From Priestia megaterium NBRC 15308 = ATCC 14581 (GTDB lineage Bacteria > Bacillota > Bacilli > Bacillales > Bacillaceae_H), in NCBI RefSeq assembly GCF_000832985.1, contig NZ_CP009921.1, forward strand, positions 62,001 through 126,000: a stretch of DNA of 64,000 nucleotides, read 5' to 3'. Positions 33,050 through 41,385 of the stretch are shown one piece after another (position 1 is the first letter of the stretch; every line of letters begins with the position of its first letter). The notes under the pieces were generated by a model. The model ran no database searches. It saw only the letters and a list, made by a program, of their open reading frames with translations, and was not told the origin of the DNA. Both the position numbers and the translations under genes were made by a program.

Positions 33050-33077
33050 AGTTAACATATAGGTTCCTTAAATAATC
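33050..33077 (+). other. Eroded dif-like site S9 (left arm only)
   Basis: Left arm AGTTAACATAT (10 of 11) with flank ATATACACAGGT, nearly the same as the flank of S6. The right half CTTAAATAATC matches only 4 of 11. It marks the right end of the module array. Confidence 0.5.
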
Positions 33078-33424
33078 TAGACGAAGATGACCAACATGAC
33101 ACTCCAAGCAGATCCTTCATCAAAATGATGTAGGATCTTTTCATTTACTTCTATGAATGAAGTATATCCGTAAAAGTATACCTTTACGGACTTTTATTTT
33201 ATACAAGAAATCTATTGTTTTTATCGTTCATTTACGTTTAAAAAATAATTACGAACGTCCGTTGGAATAAATCAACTTTTACGAACACTTTTAGTAGATT
33301 AATGGGAAGAGAAGAACGAAAGAAGTATAAAAAAAGCACCTAATATTAGTGCCTTTTTTATATTCCTATATAATGACAACATATTGAGTGTAATCACTAT
33401 AATAACTTCCGTTTTTTAAAATTT
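33078..33424. other. Gene-free stretch with three terminator-like hairpins
   Basis: Hairpins at 33110-33138 (AGATCC...GGATCT, terminator of the fab operon), about 33168-33195 (TCCGTAAAAG / CTTTACGGA) and about 33339-33362 (A-rich GCACCTAAT...AGTGC T-rich, terminator of the Mrr-like gene). A partial LexA-like box CGAAC GTCC GTTGG lies near 33252. No gene seen. Confidence 0.45.
33110..33144 (+). terminator. Terminator of the fabH-plsC-fabZ operon
   Basis: Stem AGATCCTTCATC / TGATGTAGGATCT (one mismatch) followed by TTTCATTT. Confidence 0.65.
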
Positions 33425-33961
33425 CTAATTAACTTGAGCGCTTAGTTGTATAAGACTATCACGATCTATTAAAATCACGTTATTTGCATATGCTAAATTT
33501 ATTGCAGGTTGTGTAAAATAATTATTAGTTATGACCCAAACCTCATCAGCTTTATAATAATTCTTTGCCCCGACAATCTGTTGAACAGAACTAATTCCTA
33601 CTTTTTTGCTATATCTCTTTGCTTGTACAACAATTTTTTTATTATCTTTCACAATAATTAAATCAGCTCCATAATCATGTGAAGTTCGCGTAACCTGCGC
33701 TTTATATCCCAGGGATTTAAAAAGAACCCCTAAATAATTTTCGAATTGTATTCCATTCATTACATCAATTTCCTTAATATTAGAACGTTTTATTATCTTC
33801 GATTCTTTCACTTTTTTATAAAATAAAAAGAACGCAATCCCTATTGTTATAAGTAATAAAAATAAGAGGAGTTTTGATAGAGTCAAAATACCTAATAAAA
33901 TAATTACCCCTAAAAGCACAAGTAATAGCGTATTATCTTCTTTTTTCTTACGTTTGGCCAT
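33425..33961 (-). CDS. Membrane-anchored Mrr-type restriction endonuclease
   Basis: 178 residues. Two adjacent N-terminal transmembrane helices (TLLLVLLGVIILLGILTLSKLLLFLLLITIGIAFFLF) followed by an Mrr_cat domain (~65-175): GIQFENYLGVLFKSLGYKAQVT, then the PD-(D/E)xK core DYGADLIIVKDNKKIVVQAKRY, and SVQQIVGAKNYYKADEVWVITN. Soluble Mrr enzymes cut methylated DNA; the membrane-linked version is widespread but poorly understood. It is divergent from the defence operon that begins at 34166 and may belong to the same island. Confidence 0.85.
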   Translation of the reverse strand: MAKRKKKEDNTLLLVLLGVIILLGILTLSKLLLFLLLITIGIAFFLFYKKVKESKIIKRSNIKEIDVMNGIQFENYLGVLFKSLGYKAQVTRTSHDYGADLIIVKDNKKIVVQAKRYSKKVGISSVQQIVGAKNYYKADEVWVITNNYFTQPAINLAYANNVILIDRDSLIQLSAQVN

Positions 33962-34165
33962 GTTACTGAATTCCCCTTTAAAATATATTCATTAAATTTA
34001 AAAAGCTATATAGTCACAAATATGTATTTTATAAACAATTAATCTAAAAAAAACAACTATAGACCTAGGTATTATATAATACAAGTGTTACGAAATAAAT
34101 AAGAGGGGATAAAAATAATATTGAGATTATTAATGAATTTACTCTTTTTGTAAAGGATGATTCTT

Positions 34166-34984
34166 ATGAAGCAAGATAACATGAAAGATATTACCGGCAC
34201 AGCAAAAGATATTTTTTTAACTTCTGTTTTGGATGTTGGAAGTGAAACTTTAGCAGATGTAGCTAAAGAATCCATTACTGGTCTCCTTGGAGAAATGATT
34301 ATTGATACTGGGGCCTCCCTAATACCAGGGTTATCCGGCGCTGTTTCCAGCTATAAGCGTGTTAGGTTTGAAAAAAACACTAAGCATTTTGCTGAAGAAT
34401 TAGCTTTAAGAATTGATGAAATAAGATTAAATTTGGAAAAGAAAACAGATGATCAAAAGCAAAAAATAGATAAGTTATTCGAATATATAATGGATTACGT
34501 AATTGATGAACAGCAAGAAGAAAAAATTAAATATATAGTTAATGGTTTTGTGAGGTTGACTGAGCATGAATCAACTACAGAAGACTTTGTTCTTACCTAT
34601 TATGATGTATTAAAAGAATTAAGAATTGTCGATATTTCTGTACTAAGATTGTATTTTCACTCTTTTTATATATTAGATAAAAAAGAAACCTATCAAGATA
34701 TAATGGAGAACCATGGTATTACTTATCAACAATATAATTCAGTTAGGCATAACCTTTTACGATTAGGGATTTTTACGACTAAAACAGATAATAAAGTAAC
34801 AGAAGATTTAGAATCATTATTCAAGGCGATAAAAGATATTCATATCTATTTAGATAAATTATTAAAAAATAAATCTTTGCCTAAATTAAAGCAACCTAAA
34901 ATGTTGTCAAAAGACAGTTTTGAGTTATCGAATTTTGGAAAAGATTTTGTGAAATTCTTTTTAGAGATAGAACAACAACAATAA
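34166..34984 (+). CDS. Unknown helical protein, first gene of the OLD-UvrD-Shedu operon
   Basis: 272 residues from the ATG 9 nt behind AAAGG (an earlier ATG touches the RBS). Near the N-terminus is a Gly-rich hydrophobic stretch (SITGLLGEMIIDTGASLIPGLSGAVSSYKRVRF) that could insert in a membrane. The middle and C-terminal parts are charged, helical and contain EEKIKYIVNGFVRLTEHESTTEDFVLTYYDVLKELRIVD. I do not recognise a family. It is on the same strand as the nuclease-helicase genes, about 130 bp upstream of them, so it may be a sensor, inhibitor or membrane-acting effector of that system. Confidence 0.6.
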   Translation: MKQDNMKDITGTAKDIFLTSVLDVGSETLADVAKESITGLLGEMIIDTGASLIPGLSGAVSSYKRVRFEKNTKHFAEELALRIDEIRLNLEKKTDDQKQKIDKLFEYIMDYVIDEQQEEKIKYIVNGFVRLTEHESTTEDFVLTYYDVLKELRIVDISVLRLYFHSFYILDKKETYQDIMENHGITYQQYNSVRHNLLRLGIFTTKTDNKVTEDLESLFKAIKDIHIYLDKLLKNKSLPKLKQPKMLSKDSFELSNFGKDFVKFFLEIEQQQ

Positions 34985-35117
34985 TTCATTGAAAAGGCTT
35001 TTAGAATGAAAAAGCTCTTAGTGTTCCTTTTTGTAATCGATTTATTATGGGTATGTCAAATGAGTGAGACGCAAAAATAAATTAGTTATGAAGTCGAAAT
35101 GACAGGGAGAAGAGAAA

Positions 35118-37244
35118 ATGTATATTTCTGATTTAGAGATCACAAACTTTAGGAATTTTAAAAATGCTAATTTCAAATTTGAACCAGGGGTAAATACTTT
35201 AATCGGAGAGAATAGTTCTGGAAAATCTAATGCCCTATATGCAATAAGATTACTTTTAGATGATACATTGCCGATTAATGCTTCAAAATTTTTAGAATCA
35301 GATTTTAATCAAAATATTATTGATTGGAAAGGTCATTGGATCGTATTAAAACTTACTTTTAAAGATTTAGATTCGAGCGAAGCTGCCAGTTTTTTAGCAC
35401 ATCATTCTGAGGACGTAACTACTGATGAATCAATAGGTACTTATGCACTCTATTATCGCCCAAATAAATCTGTGAGAAAACGTTTATTTGAATTTACACA
35501 ACAATCAAGACATATTGAAGATCTGGATGAAATATTAAAAGATATAACTGTGAATGATTATGAAACAGTTTTTACCTGCAGAGTAAATGCAGATTTTAAT
35601 GATGAACAAATGTATAAAGAGCTAGTTGGAGATTTTGAGGAAGGAATTTTCCCAGATCCAGAAGACGATAATGCTAATATTTTAGGAAATATTTCACCAC
35701 ATATTACGCTGATAAAAAAAGAGGTTTCATGTACTTTTGTAAAAGCTTTAAGAAATGTAATATCTGAATTAAAACAAAGGAAAAGTAGTCCTTTATTACA
35801 ACTCTTACGTGGTACAGCAAAGGATATTGAAATTGAAGAAGCTGATGCAATTAAGGAACAAATAAAAGCGTTGAATGAAAATATAAGTGAATTAAATGAA
35901 ATAGATATATTAACGAAAAAAATTAAAGCTTCTTTAAATAAAACTTTAGGTTATACATATTCACCTAATGTAAATATCAAGTCTGAATTACCTGAGGAAA
36001 TGGAAACTTTGCTTCACTCATTAACTTTATGGGTTGGAGACGATGTAAATAGCAATCAAGGGAAATTAGATGACGTAAGCTTAGGGGGCGCAAACTTAAT
36101 TTATATTACCTTAAAACTTTTAGAATATGAGCTTTATCAAGATCAAGAAGAAAAAGCAGCTCACTTCTTATTGATTGAGGAGCCTGAGGCGCATATTCAT
36201 ACACACGTTCAAAAAACTTTATTTGATAAATATCATTTTGAGAACACTCAGGTTATTATAACTACTCATTCTACTCATATTTCTTCAGCAAGTAAGATTG
36301 ATTCAGTAAATATTTTAATTAAAGAACCTGGATTTTCAAAAGTCTGTCAACCGAGTAAGGGATTAGATGGTGACACTTGTAAAAGAATAGAAAGATATTT
36401 AGATGCAACAAGGTCAACATTATTATTTGCTAAAGGAGTCATATTAGTTGAGGGAGATGCTGAACTTATATTAATACCAGCTATGTTTAAAGCTGTGTTT
36501 GGTCTTAGCCTCGATGAAATAGGTGTAAGTGTAATAAATATGAGTAGTACAGTATTTAACCATATTGCAAGCTTGTTTGATGATCAAAGGATTCATAGAA
36601 GGTGTGCTATTATTACAGACTTTGATGAAGCAATAGATGTCCTTCCTGAAAATCCTAATGATGATAATAAGGAACAAAAGAAAATGCGTGATTCACAAAC
36701 TGCTGGTCAAGAAAGAGCAGAAGTTTTGAATGCTATCTATTCTAATAATCCATGGGTCGAAGTTTTTTATGCATCGCATACGTTTGAAATTGATTTTGCA
36801 CTAAACTTTAATAAGCATGAAATAAAAGAAATTCTTCCTGCTATTTATACGAGACAACACGATATCGATGAGGCTACCAAGAAATTAGATTCAGGTAATA
36901 AAATAGTAGTTGGAAAAGAAGCAATTAGATTAGCTAATAAAGTAGGAAAGGGATGGTTTGCACTTCTATTGTCCGAAAGCATTGATGTGTTTACTTTTAT
37001 ACCAGAGTATATATTAAAAGCTATTGCATTTTCTTCGCCCAATCTTACGAGAGATCATTTAATAGCAATGGCAAGTTATAGAGTTAAAAATCAAGAATTA
37101 CACTTAAGTGATGATGGGGAAATATCTTTGGAAAATATGTCGTTAGAGGATTTAGTTGAAATAATTAAAGAGGCTAAAGATGATGACGATTTAATAAAGC
37201 TGATAAATTTATTAGGAGTTGAATTAAGAGAGTATGCACATTGA
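35118..37244 (+). CDS. OLD-family ATP-dependent nuclease (GajA-like)
   Basis: 708 residues, ATG behind AGGGAGAAGAG. N-terminal ABC-type ATPase with Walker A GENSSGKSN (about 30-38), signature DDVSLGGANLIYITLKL, Walker B HFLLIEEPEAH (about 350-360) and the H-switch TTHSTHIS. C-terminal TOPRIM nuclease with Glu in ILVEGDAELILIPAMF (about 443) and the Asp pair in AIITDFDEAID (about 499). This is the architecture of Gabija GajA, but about 130 residues longer. It overlaps the UvrD-like gene by 11 bp, as gajA and gajB often do. Confidence 0.88.
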   Translation: MYISDLEITNFRNFKNANFKFEPGVNTLIGENSSGKSNALYAIRLLLDDTLPINASKFLESDFNQNIIDWKGHWIVLKLTFKDLDSSEAASFLAHHSEDVTTDESIGTYALYYRPNKSVRKRLFEFTQQSRHIEDLDEILKDITVNDYETVFTCRVNADFNDEQMYKELVGDFEEGIFPDPEDDNANILGNISPHITLIKKEVSCTFVKALRNVISELKQRKSSPLLQLLRGTAKDIEIEEADAIKEQIKALNENISELNEIDILTKKIKASLNKTLGYTYSPNVNIKSELPEEMETLLHSLTLWVGDDVNSNQGKLDDVSLGGANLIYITLKLLEYELYQDQEEKAAHFLLIEEPEAHIHTHVQKTLFDKYHFENTQVIITTHSTHISSASKIDSVNILIKEPGFSKVCQPSKGLDGDTCKRIERYLDATRSTLLFAKGVILVEGDAELILIPAMFKAVFGLSLDEIGVSVINMSSTVFNHIASLFDDQRIHRRCAIITDFDEAIDVLPENPNDDNKEQKKMRDSQTAGQERAEVLNAIYSNNPWVEVFYASHTFEIDFALNFNKHEIKEILPAIYTRQHDIDEATKKLDSGNKIVVGKEAIRLANKVGKGWFALLLSESIDVFTFIPEYILKAIAFSSPNLTRDHLIAMASYRVKNQELHLSDDGEISLENMSLEDLVEIIKEAKDDDDLIKLINLLGVELREYAH

Positions 37245-39033
37245 TTTAAATCCATTTCAAAAAGCTGCAATCGATGAAGAAGAAAATGCACTTGTAATAG
37301 CCTGTCCAGGTAGTGGTAAAACAAGAGTTTTAACACTAAAAATTGCTAAAGAGCTTGAAAAGTTAAAAAAGAGAACAGATAGAATCATAGCATTAACATT
37401 TACTAACCGTGCAGCTGATGAAATTGAAAAAAGAGTACATGACCTGGGTATAGATGTTTCTAAATTGTGGACAGGCACTATTCATTCTTTTTGCTTACAA
37501 TGGATTATTAAGCCATACGGAAGTTATTTGCCAGAGCTCCAAAAAGGATTTTCCATATTAGATGAATTTAAGGCACAGGATTTAAAAAATAGTTTTAAAG
37601 GGGATTTTGATATTCCTGGATATGAGGATTTTATTACTAGGAGGGACAGGGCAGGAAATTATGTAAATGAGAAAAGTAACTTTAATGAAGCTGCCGAAAC
37701 CTACCATAAACATATACTGGAATGTAAATTAATAGATTTTGATTTAATTTTATATTTTTCATATTTATTGGTTGAAAAATATCCTAAAATCGCTGACAAA
37801 CTTTCTAGAATTTTTAAATATTTTTTTATTGATGAATTTCAGGATACTCAAGATCTTCAGTACAAACTTATTGGAAATATAGTAAAGGCAGCAGAGGGTG
37901 AATGTAAGATTTTCCTTGTCGGAGATCCGGATCAAGCAATATTTAAATCATTAGGTGGGGTTGTAAAATCTCCTTCGGAAATAAGCCAAGAAATTGGAGG
38001 TTATAGTGTTAAAAAGTTAGGGCTAAATGGTAATTATAGGTCAACACAACGTATTATAGATTTATACAGTAATTTTCAAAGTACAGGTTTATCAATAGAA
38101 TCTTTGACAGATTACCATGATGAAGGTGGAATTATTGCGTTTGATAGAGTAATAAATAAAGATAAATTGGTAGAGAAAATTACAGGCATTATACAAGAAC
38201 AAATTTCGAATGGAGTTTCTCCTAATGAGATTTGCGTATTAGCACCGCAATGGAATTTCCTTACCTCTATGGCTAGAAAATTGAAATCACATTTACCGGA
38301 TGTAACGTTCGATGCTCCAGGTCTAACTGTTTTGCCACGTGACCGAGACAATTTTTGGTTTAAACTTACAAGAATTATTTTAATTACCAAAGAGCCTGAT
38401 AATTATTTGATTAGAATGAAATGGGCAAAGCAACTCTTAGAAGAATTAGTTATGTTGAATGGTACTGTTGTTTATGCTGATATTGAGAGCTGCAGGAAGT
38501 TCTTAAAAACAATAAATTCTATAAATATACAAAAAGAAGATGCAGTTGAATTTTTAGAAGCATCCTTTAAGTATATATTTAAAAAGATTGGCTTTGATTA
38601 TGCATCCAGTGATTTATTGATGGGGCAATGGGATAGTTTTTTTCATGGACTAAGTCGTCGTTATGAGTATTCAGACTTTAGTGATATTCCTAAAGATATT
38701 AACTATATGAAAAAGATGTTTAATACAAAAGAAGGTGTGGTTATAAATACCTGTCAAGGTGTTAAGGGAGAAGAGTTTCATACAGTAATTGCTTTTGGTC
38801 TTTTAAGAGGGTATATCCCACATTGGAGTCAAATAATTAATCAATCAATAAGTAATGAGATAGCAGAATCAAATAAATTATTATATGTAATATGTTCTAG
38901 AGCTAAGAAAAATTTATTTTTATTTTCTGAAAATGGTAGATTCACTAAAAATAAACAAGAATATCAAGTCAACAATCAGTTAAATACGATTGCTTTTGAG
39001 TTTAACAGTCTAACATCATATAGAACGGAGTGA
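37234..39033 (+). CDS. UvrD/Rep-family SF1 helicase (GajB-like)
   Basis: 599 residues. Helicase motifs in order: Q-motif LNPFQKAAID, Walker A ACPGSGKTRVL, Ia ALTFTNRAADEI, Ic GTIHSFCLQW, II FIDEFQDTQDLQ, III LVGDPDQAIFKSLGG, IV LNGNYRSTQRI, V NTCQGVKGEEFHTVI and VI LLYVICSRAKKNLFLFSE. It unwinds DNA 3'-5' and in Gabija acts with GajA. Starts inside the nuclease gene and ends 7 bp before the Shedu gene, so all three are co-translated. About 100 residues longer than typical GajB. Confidence 0.88.
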   Translation: MHIDLNPFQKAAIDEEENALVIACPGSGKTRVLTLKIAKELEKLKKRTDRIIALTFTNRAADEIEKRVHDLGIDVSKLWTGTIHSFCLQWIIKPYGSYLPELQKGFSILDEFKAQDLKNSFKGDFDIPGYEDFITRRDRAGNYVNEKSNFNEAAETYHKHILECKLIDFDLILYFSYLLVEKYPKIADKLSRIFKYFFIDEFQDTQDLQYKLIGNIVKAAEGECKIFLVGDPDQAIFKSLGGVVKSPSEISQEIGGYSVKKLGLNGNYRSTQRIIDLYSNFQSTGLSIESLTDYHDEGGIIAFDRVINKDKLVEKITGIIQEQISNGVSPNEICVLAPQWNFLTSMARKLKSHLPDVTFDAPGLTVLPRDRDNFWFKLTRIILITKEPDNYLIRMKWAKQLLEELVMLNGTVVYADIESCRKFLKTINSINIQKEDAVEFLEASFKYIFKKIGFDYASSDLLMGQWDSFFHGLSRRYEYSDFSDIPKDINYMKKMFNTKEGVVINTCQGVKGEEFHTVIAFGLLRGYIPHWSQIINQSISNEIAESNKLLYVICSRAKKNLFLFSENGRFTKNKQEYQVNNQLNTIAFEFNSLTSYRTE

Positions 39034-39039
39034 AAAGAT

Positions 39040-39915
39040 ATGTCTATTTACAAGAAGGCTTATGAATTAATTGATGATGCTCCCAAAGCATTGGATTGGG
39101 ATGTTTACGAAAACATAGCAATAGAAGAATATCAAAAATTATTGAAACAAAATGGGCATGAAGAAATTGTGTTTCAAGAATTTTTTGAGAGAAACCCTGC
39201 ATTTTTACCGGGCGCTTTTGGTATATATGGTGAATCGGGTCATCCACCATATAATAATGCCTTAATCACTCAGCCAGTATTACAAGGTTTGATGTCTAAG
39301 GTACCAGATTTTTTATGGATTGCTTCAGATAGTGGAACTATCTATCCAATTTTCATAGAAATAGAAACACCTAACAAGAGATGGTTTAGAAAAAACGGTG
39401 TACCAACAGCAGACTTTACTCAAGCGCAGAATCAACTTAGTGATTGGAAAATCTGGTTATCAAACCCTGTACATCAAAATCTTTTTTATCAATATTATGA
39501 TATTGACAGAGAAATAACTAGTGGTAAAGCTGTTAGACCACAATTTGTTTTAATATTTGGATCTAGAAGTGAATTTGATGGGAATCCAGAACTAAATCAA
39601 AAAAGAGGACAGTTGGTTCGAGAAAACGAAATATATATGACCTTCGATAGGCTATTACCTAATATTAAAGCTAGAAATAGCATTACCTGTAAGGTTAGAA
39701 ACAGAAAATATACTGCTAAATTTATTTCGCCATCCTTTAGATTAGGTCCAGTATATGCAGAGGAATTGAGTAAAATAGATAATAAAGAGGAAGCGATTAA
39801 TAATTCTAAAATTGATGATATTAGAAAAGATTTTATACTTTCTAGACTCCCCTATTGGGAAGAATTTGGCCGGAGACAACCAAGAGGAGTGAGAAATACA
39901 GGAGATTGGGAATAA
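39040..39915 (+). CDS. Shedu-type (DUF4263) nuclease
   Basis: 291 residues. N-terminal helical region with VFQEFFERNPAFLPGAFG, typical of proteins with the Shedu C-terminal domain; then KVPDFLWIASDSGTIYPIFIEIETPNKRWF (PD...ExE core, about 88-115) and TADFTQAQNQLSDWKIWL (about 122-140). This is the DUF4263/SduA nuclease pattern in its EIETP variant. In classical Shedu, SduA acts alone; here it is the last gene of an operon with an OLD nuclease and UvrD helicase, which suggests a joint system. Confidence 0.8.
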   Translation: MSIYKKAYELIDDAPKALDWDVYENIAIEEYQKLLKQNGHEEIVFQEFFERNPAFLPGAFGIYGESGHPPYNNALITQPVLQGLMSKVPDFLWIASDSGTIYPIFIEIETPNKRWFRKNGVPTADFTQAQNQLSDWKIWLSNPVHQNLFYQYYDIDREITSGKAVRPQFVLIFGSRSEFDGNPELNQKRGQLVRENEIYMTFDRLLPNIKARNSITCKVRNRKYTAKFISPSFRLGPVYAEELSKIDNKEEAINNSKIDDIRKDFILSRLPYWEEFGRRQPRGVRNTGDWE

Positions 39916-40082
39916 AGCCATTTATGGGCATTCTTAAGGTAGTCGATTAGCATCAGCTCCCTTTCGTCTACTTTTCATAATTCATTTGATGTAATTAGAT
40001 GATGAATAATTTTTAATGAGAACAAAGGATCGATGTTATAGATAAAGGTTGCTGGATGTCTGATGTGAAAAAGGAGGAGAAT

Positions 40083-41225
40083 ATGAGTCTATTCCAAAAA
40101 ATGTTCCAATTTTTATCTAAAAAAGAGGGTAATGACCATACAGGTCCGATTGTTTTAAAAGAAGGGGTAAAAGAAGAACCACAGAAAATCCAGGTGACCG
40201 AAGAGGTATTGAAGGAAAATACCTATGAAACACAAGAAAATTCTATAAACACATTATACGCAGGAGTAGAGGCACATGATGAGTTGCCGGAAGTAACTAC
40301 GATAGAAAATATTGAGATTGATTCACAAAGGACCTATACGTGTGAGCAATGTAGCACAACCATACAATGGTATCATCGAAGACATTGCGTGTGCAAAGAT
40401 TGTTATACAAGGGAAGAAGAGAGACTGATTCCATTTGTGCTTAATTTCTATACTGGCATGCACGACTATCAAAAAACAAGTCTGATTGAAAAGAAAAGAG
40501 CTGCTTTACCAAGTATCCTTGAAGCCTTTGAAGTGCTGGACAGCTCTTTTATCAGATGGAAGCCTTATGGGTACTTAACAACCTACGTAAAAGAAAACAT
40601 TCACCATGACAAAGGATTATTGGAAATATGGCATGATGAGGAAAAGAAAAAAGTAGATAAAGAAATGAAAGCTGAATTGAAACTCCTTCTTCCTAATAGG
40701 AAACCATATCGTGAATATATTGCATTCGATTTAGAAACGACAGGGTTATATCCTGACAAAGGAGCAGAAATTATTGAAATTGCAGCTGTAAAGGTAATGG
40801 ATGGATTTGTGGTCGACACGTTTCAAACGCTAGTGAAGCCAAACAAAAGTATTCCGCAAAAAATCACTAAAATTACAGGGATTACTAATGAAGATGTAAA
40901 GGAAAGTCCTTCAGTAGAAGAAGTGTTGCCAGTGTTTTATGCATTTATAGGCCATTTACCATTGGTTGCTCACAATACGCCTTTCGATAAATCATTTTTA
41001 GATGCGTATTCACCTGAACCGCCTAAAAATAAAACAGATGACACATTAGCTATTGTACGAAGAAAATTAAAGAAAGAAAAAAGGGAAGGTGATATCTATT
41101 CATTTAAACTCGAAGAGGTTGCTAGTTATTTTGGTTACAGTATTAAGCATGCACACAGGGCGCTTGATGATGTACTAGCTGTAAAGCATATATATGAGGA
41201 ATTAAGAGATTACGAATCCTTTTAA
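40083..41225 (+). CDS. DnaQ-like 3'-5' exonuclease with N-terminal zinc finger
   Basis: 380 residues from the ATG behind AAGGAGGAG. Residues ~95-125 hold a four-Cys finger (CEQC...CVCKDC). The C-terminal ~175 residues are a DEDDh exonuclease: FDLETTGLYP (first D and E), HNTPFDKSFLDAY (second D), HAHRALDDVLA (H and last D). The first 90 residues are acidic and probably disordered. It resembles the epsilon proofreading subunit but lacks a polymerase. It could serve DNA repair or defence in this island. Confidence 0.85.
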   Translation: MSLFQKMFQFLSKKEGNDHTGPIVLKEGVKEEPQKIQVTEEVLKENTYETQENSINTLYAGVEAHDELPEVTTIENIEIDSQRTYTCEQCSTTIQWYHRRHCVCKDCYTREEERLIPFVLNFYTGMHDYQKTSLIEKKRAALPSILEAFEVLDSSFIRWKPYGYLTTYVKENIHHDKGLLEIWHDEEKKKVDKEMKAELKLLLPNRKPYREYIAFDLETTGLYPDKGAEIIEIAAVKVMDGFVVDTFQTLVKPNKSIPQKITKITGITNEDVKESPSVEEVLPVFYAFIGHLPLVAHNTPFDKSFLDAYSPEPPKNKTDDTLAIVRRKLKKEKREGDIYSFKLEEVASYFGYSIKHAHRALDDVLAVKHIYEELRDYESF

Positions 41226-41229
41226 AGGA

Positions 41230-41268
41230 AAAAACACCTTGCGCTTAATCGTAAGGTGTTTTTCTTTA
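41230..41268. terminator. Terminator of the exonuclease gene
   Basis: 11-bp perfect stem AAAAACACCTT / AAGGTGTTTTT followed by CTTTAT. Confidence 0.75.
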
Positions 41269-41385
41269 TATAATTGGATTCATCAATTATTTGGCCTTGT
41301 TGCTTAAGACAGAATTCCATTAGGGGATTTTTGCCCCTTTATATCCTACTCAAATACCTGCACCAGAACTGTTAAAAAAACGTAT

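Noticed and set aside
33248-33262. LexA-like CGAAC GTCC GTTGG
   Set aside because: Deviates at the last two positions and no gene starts nearby.
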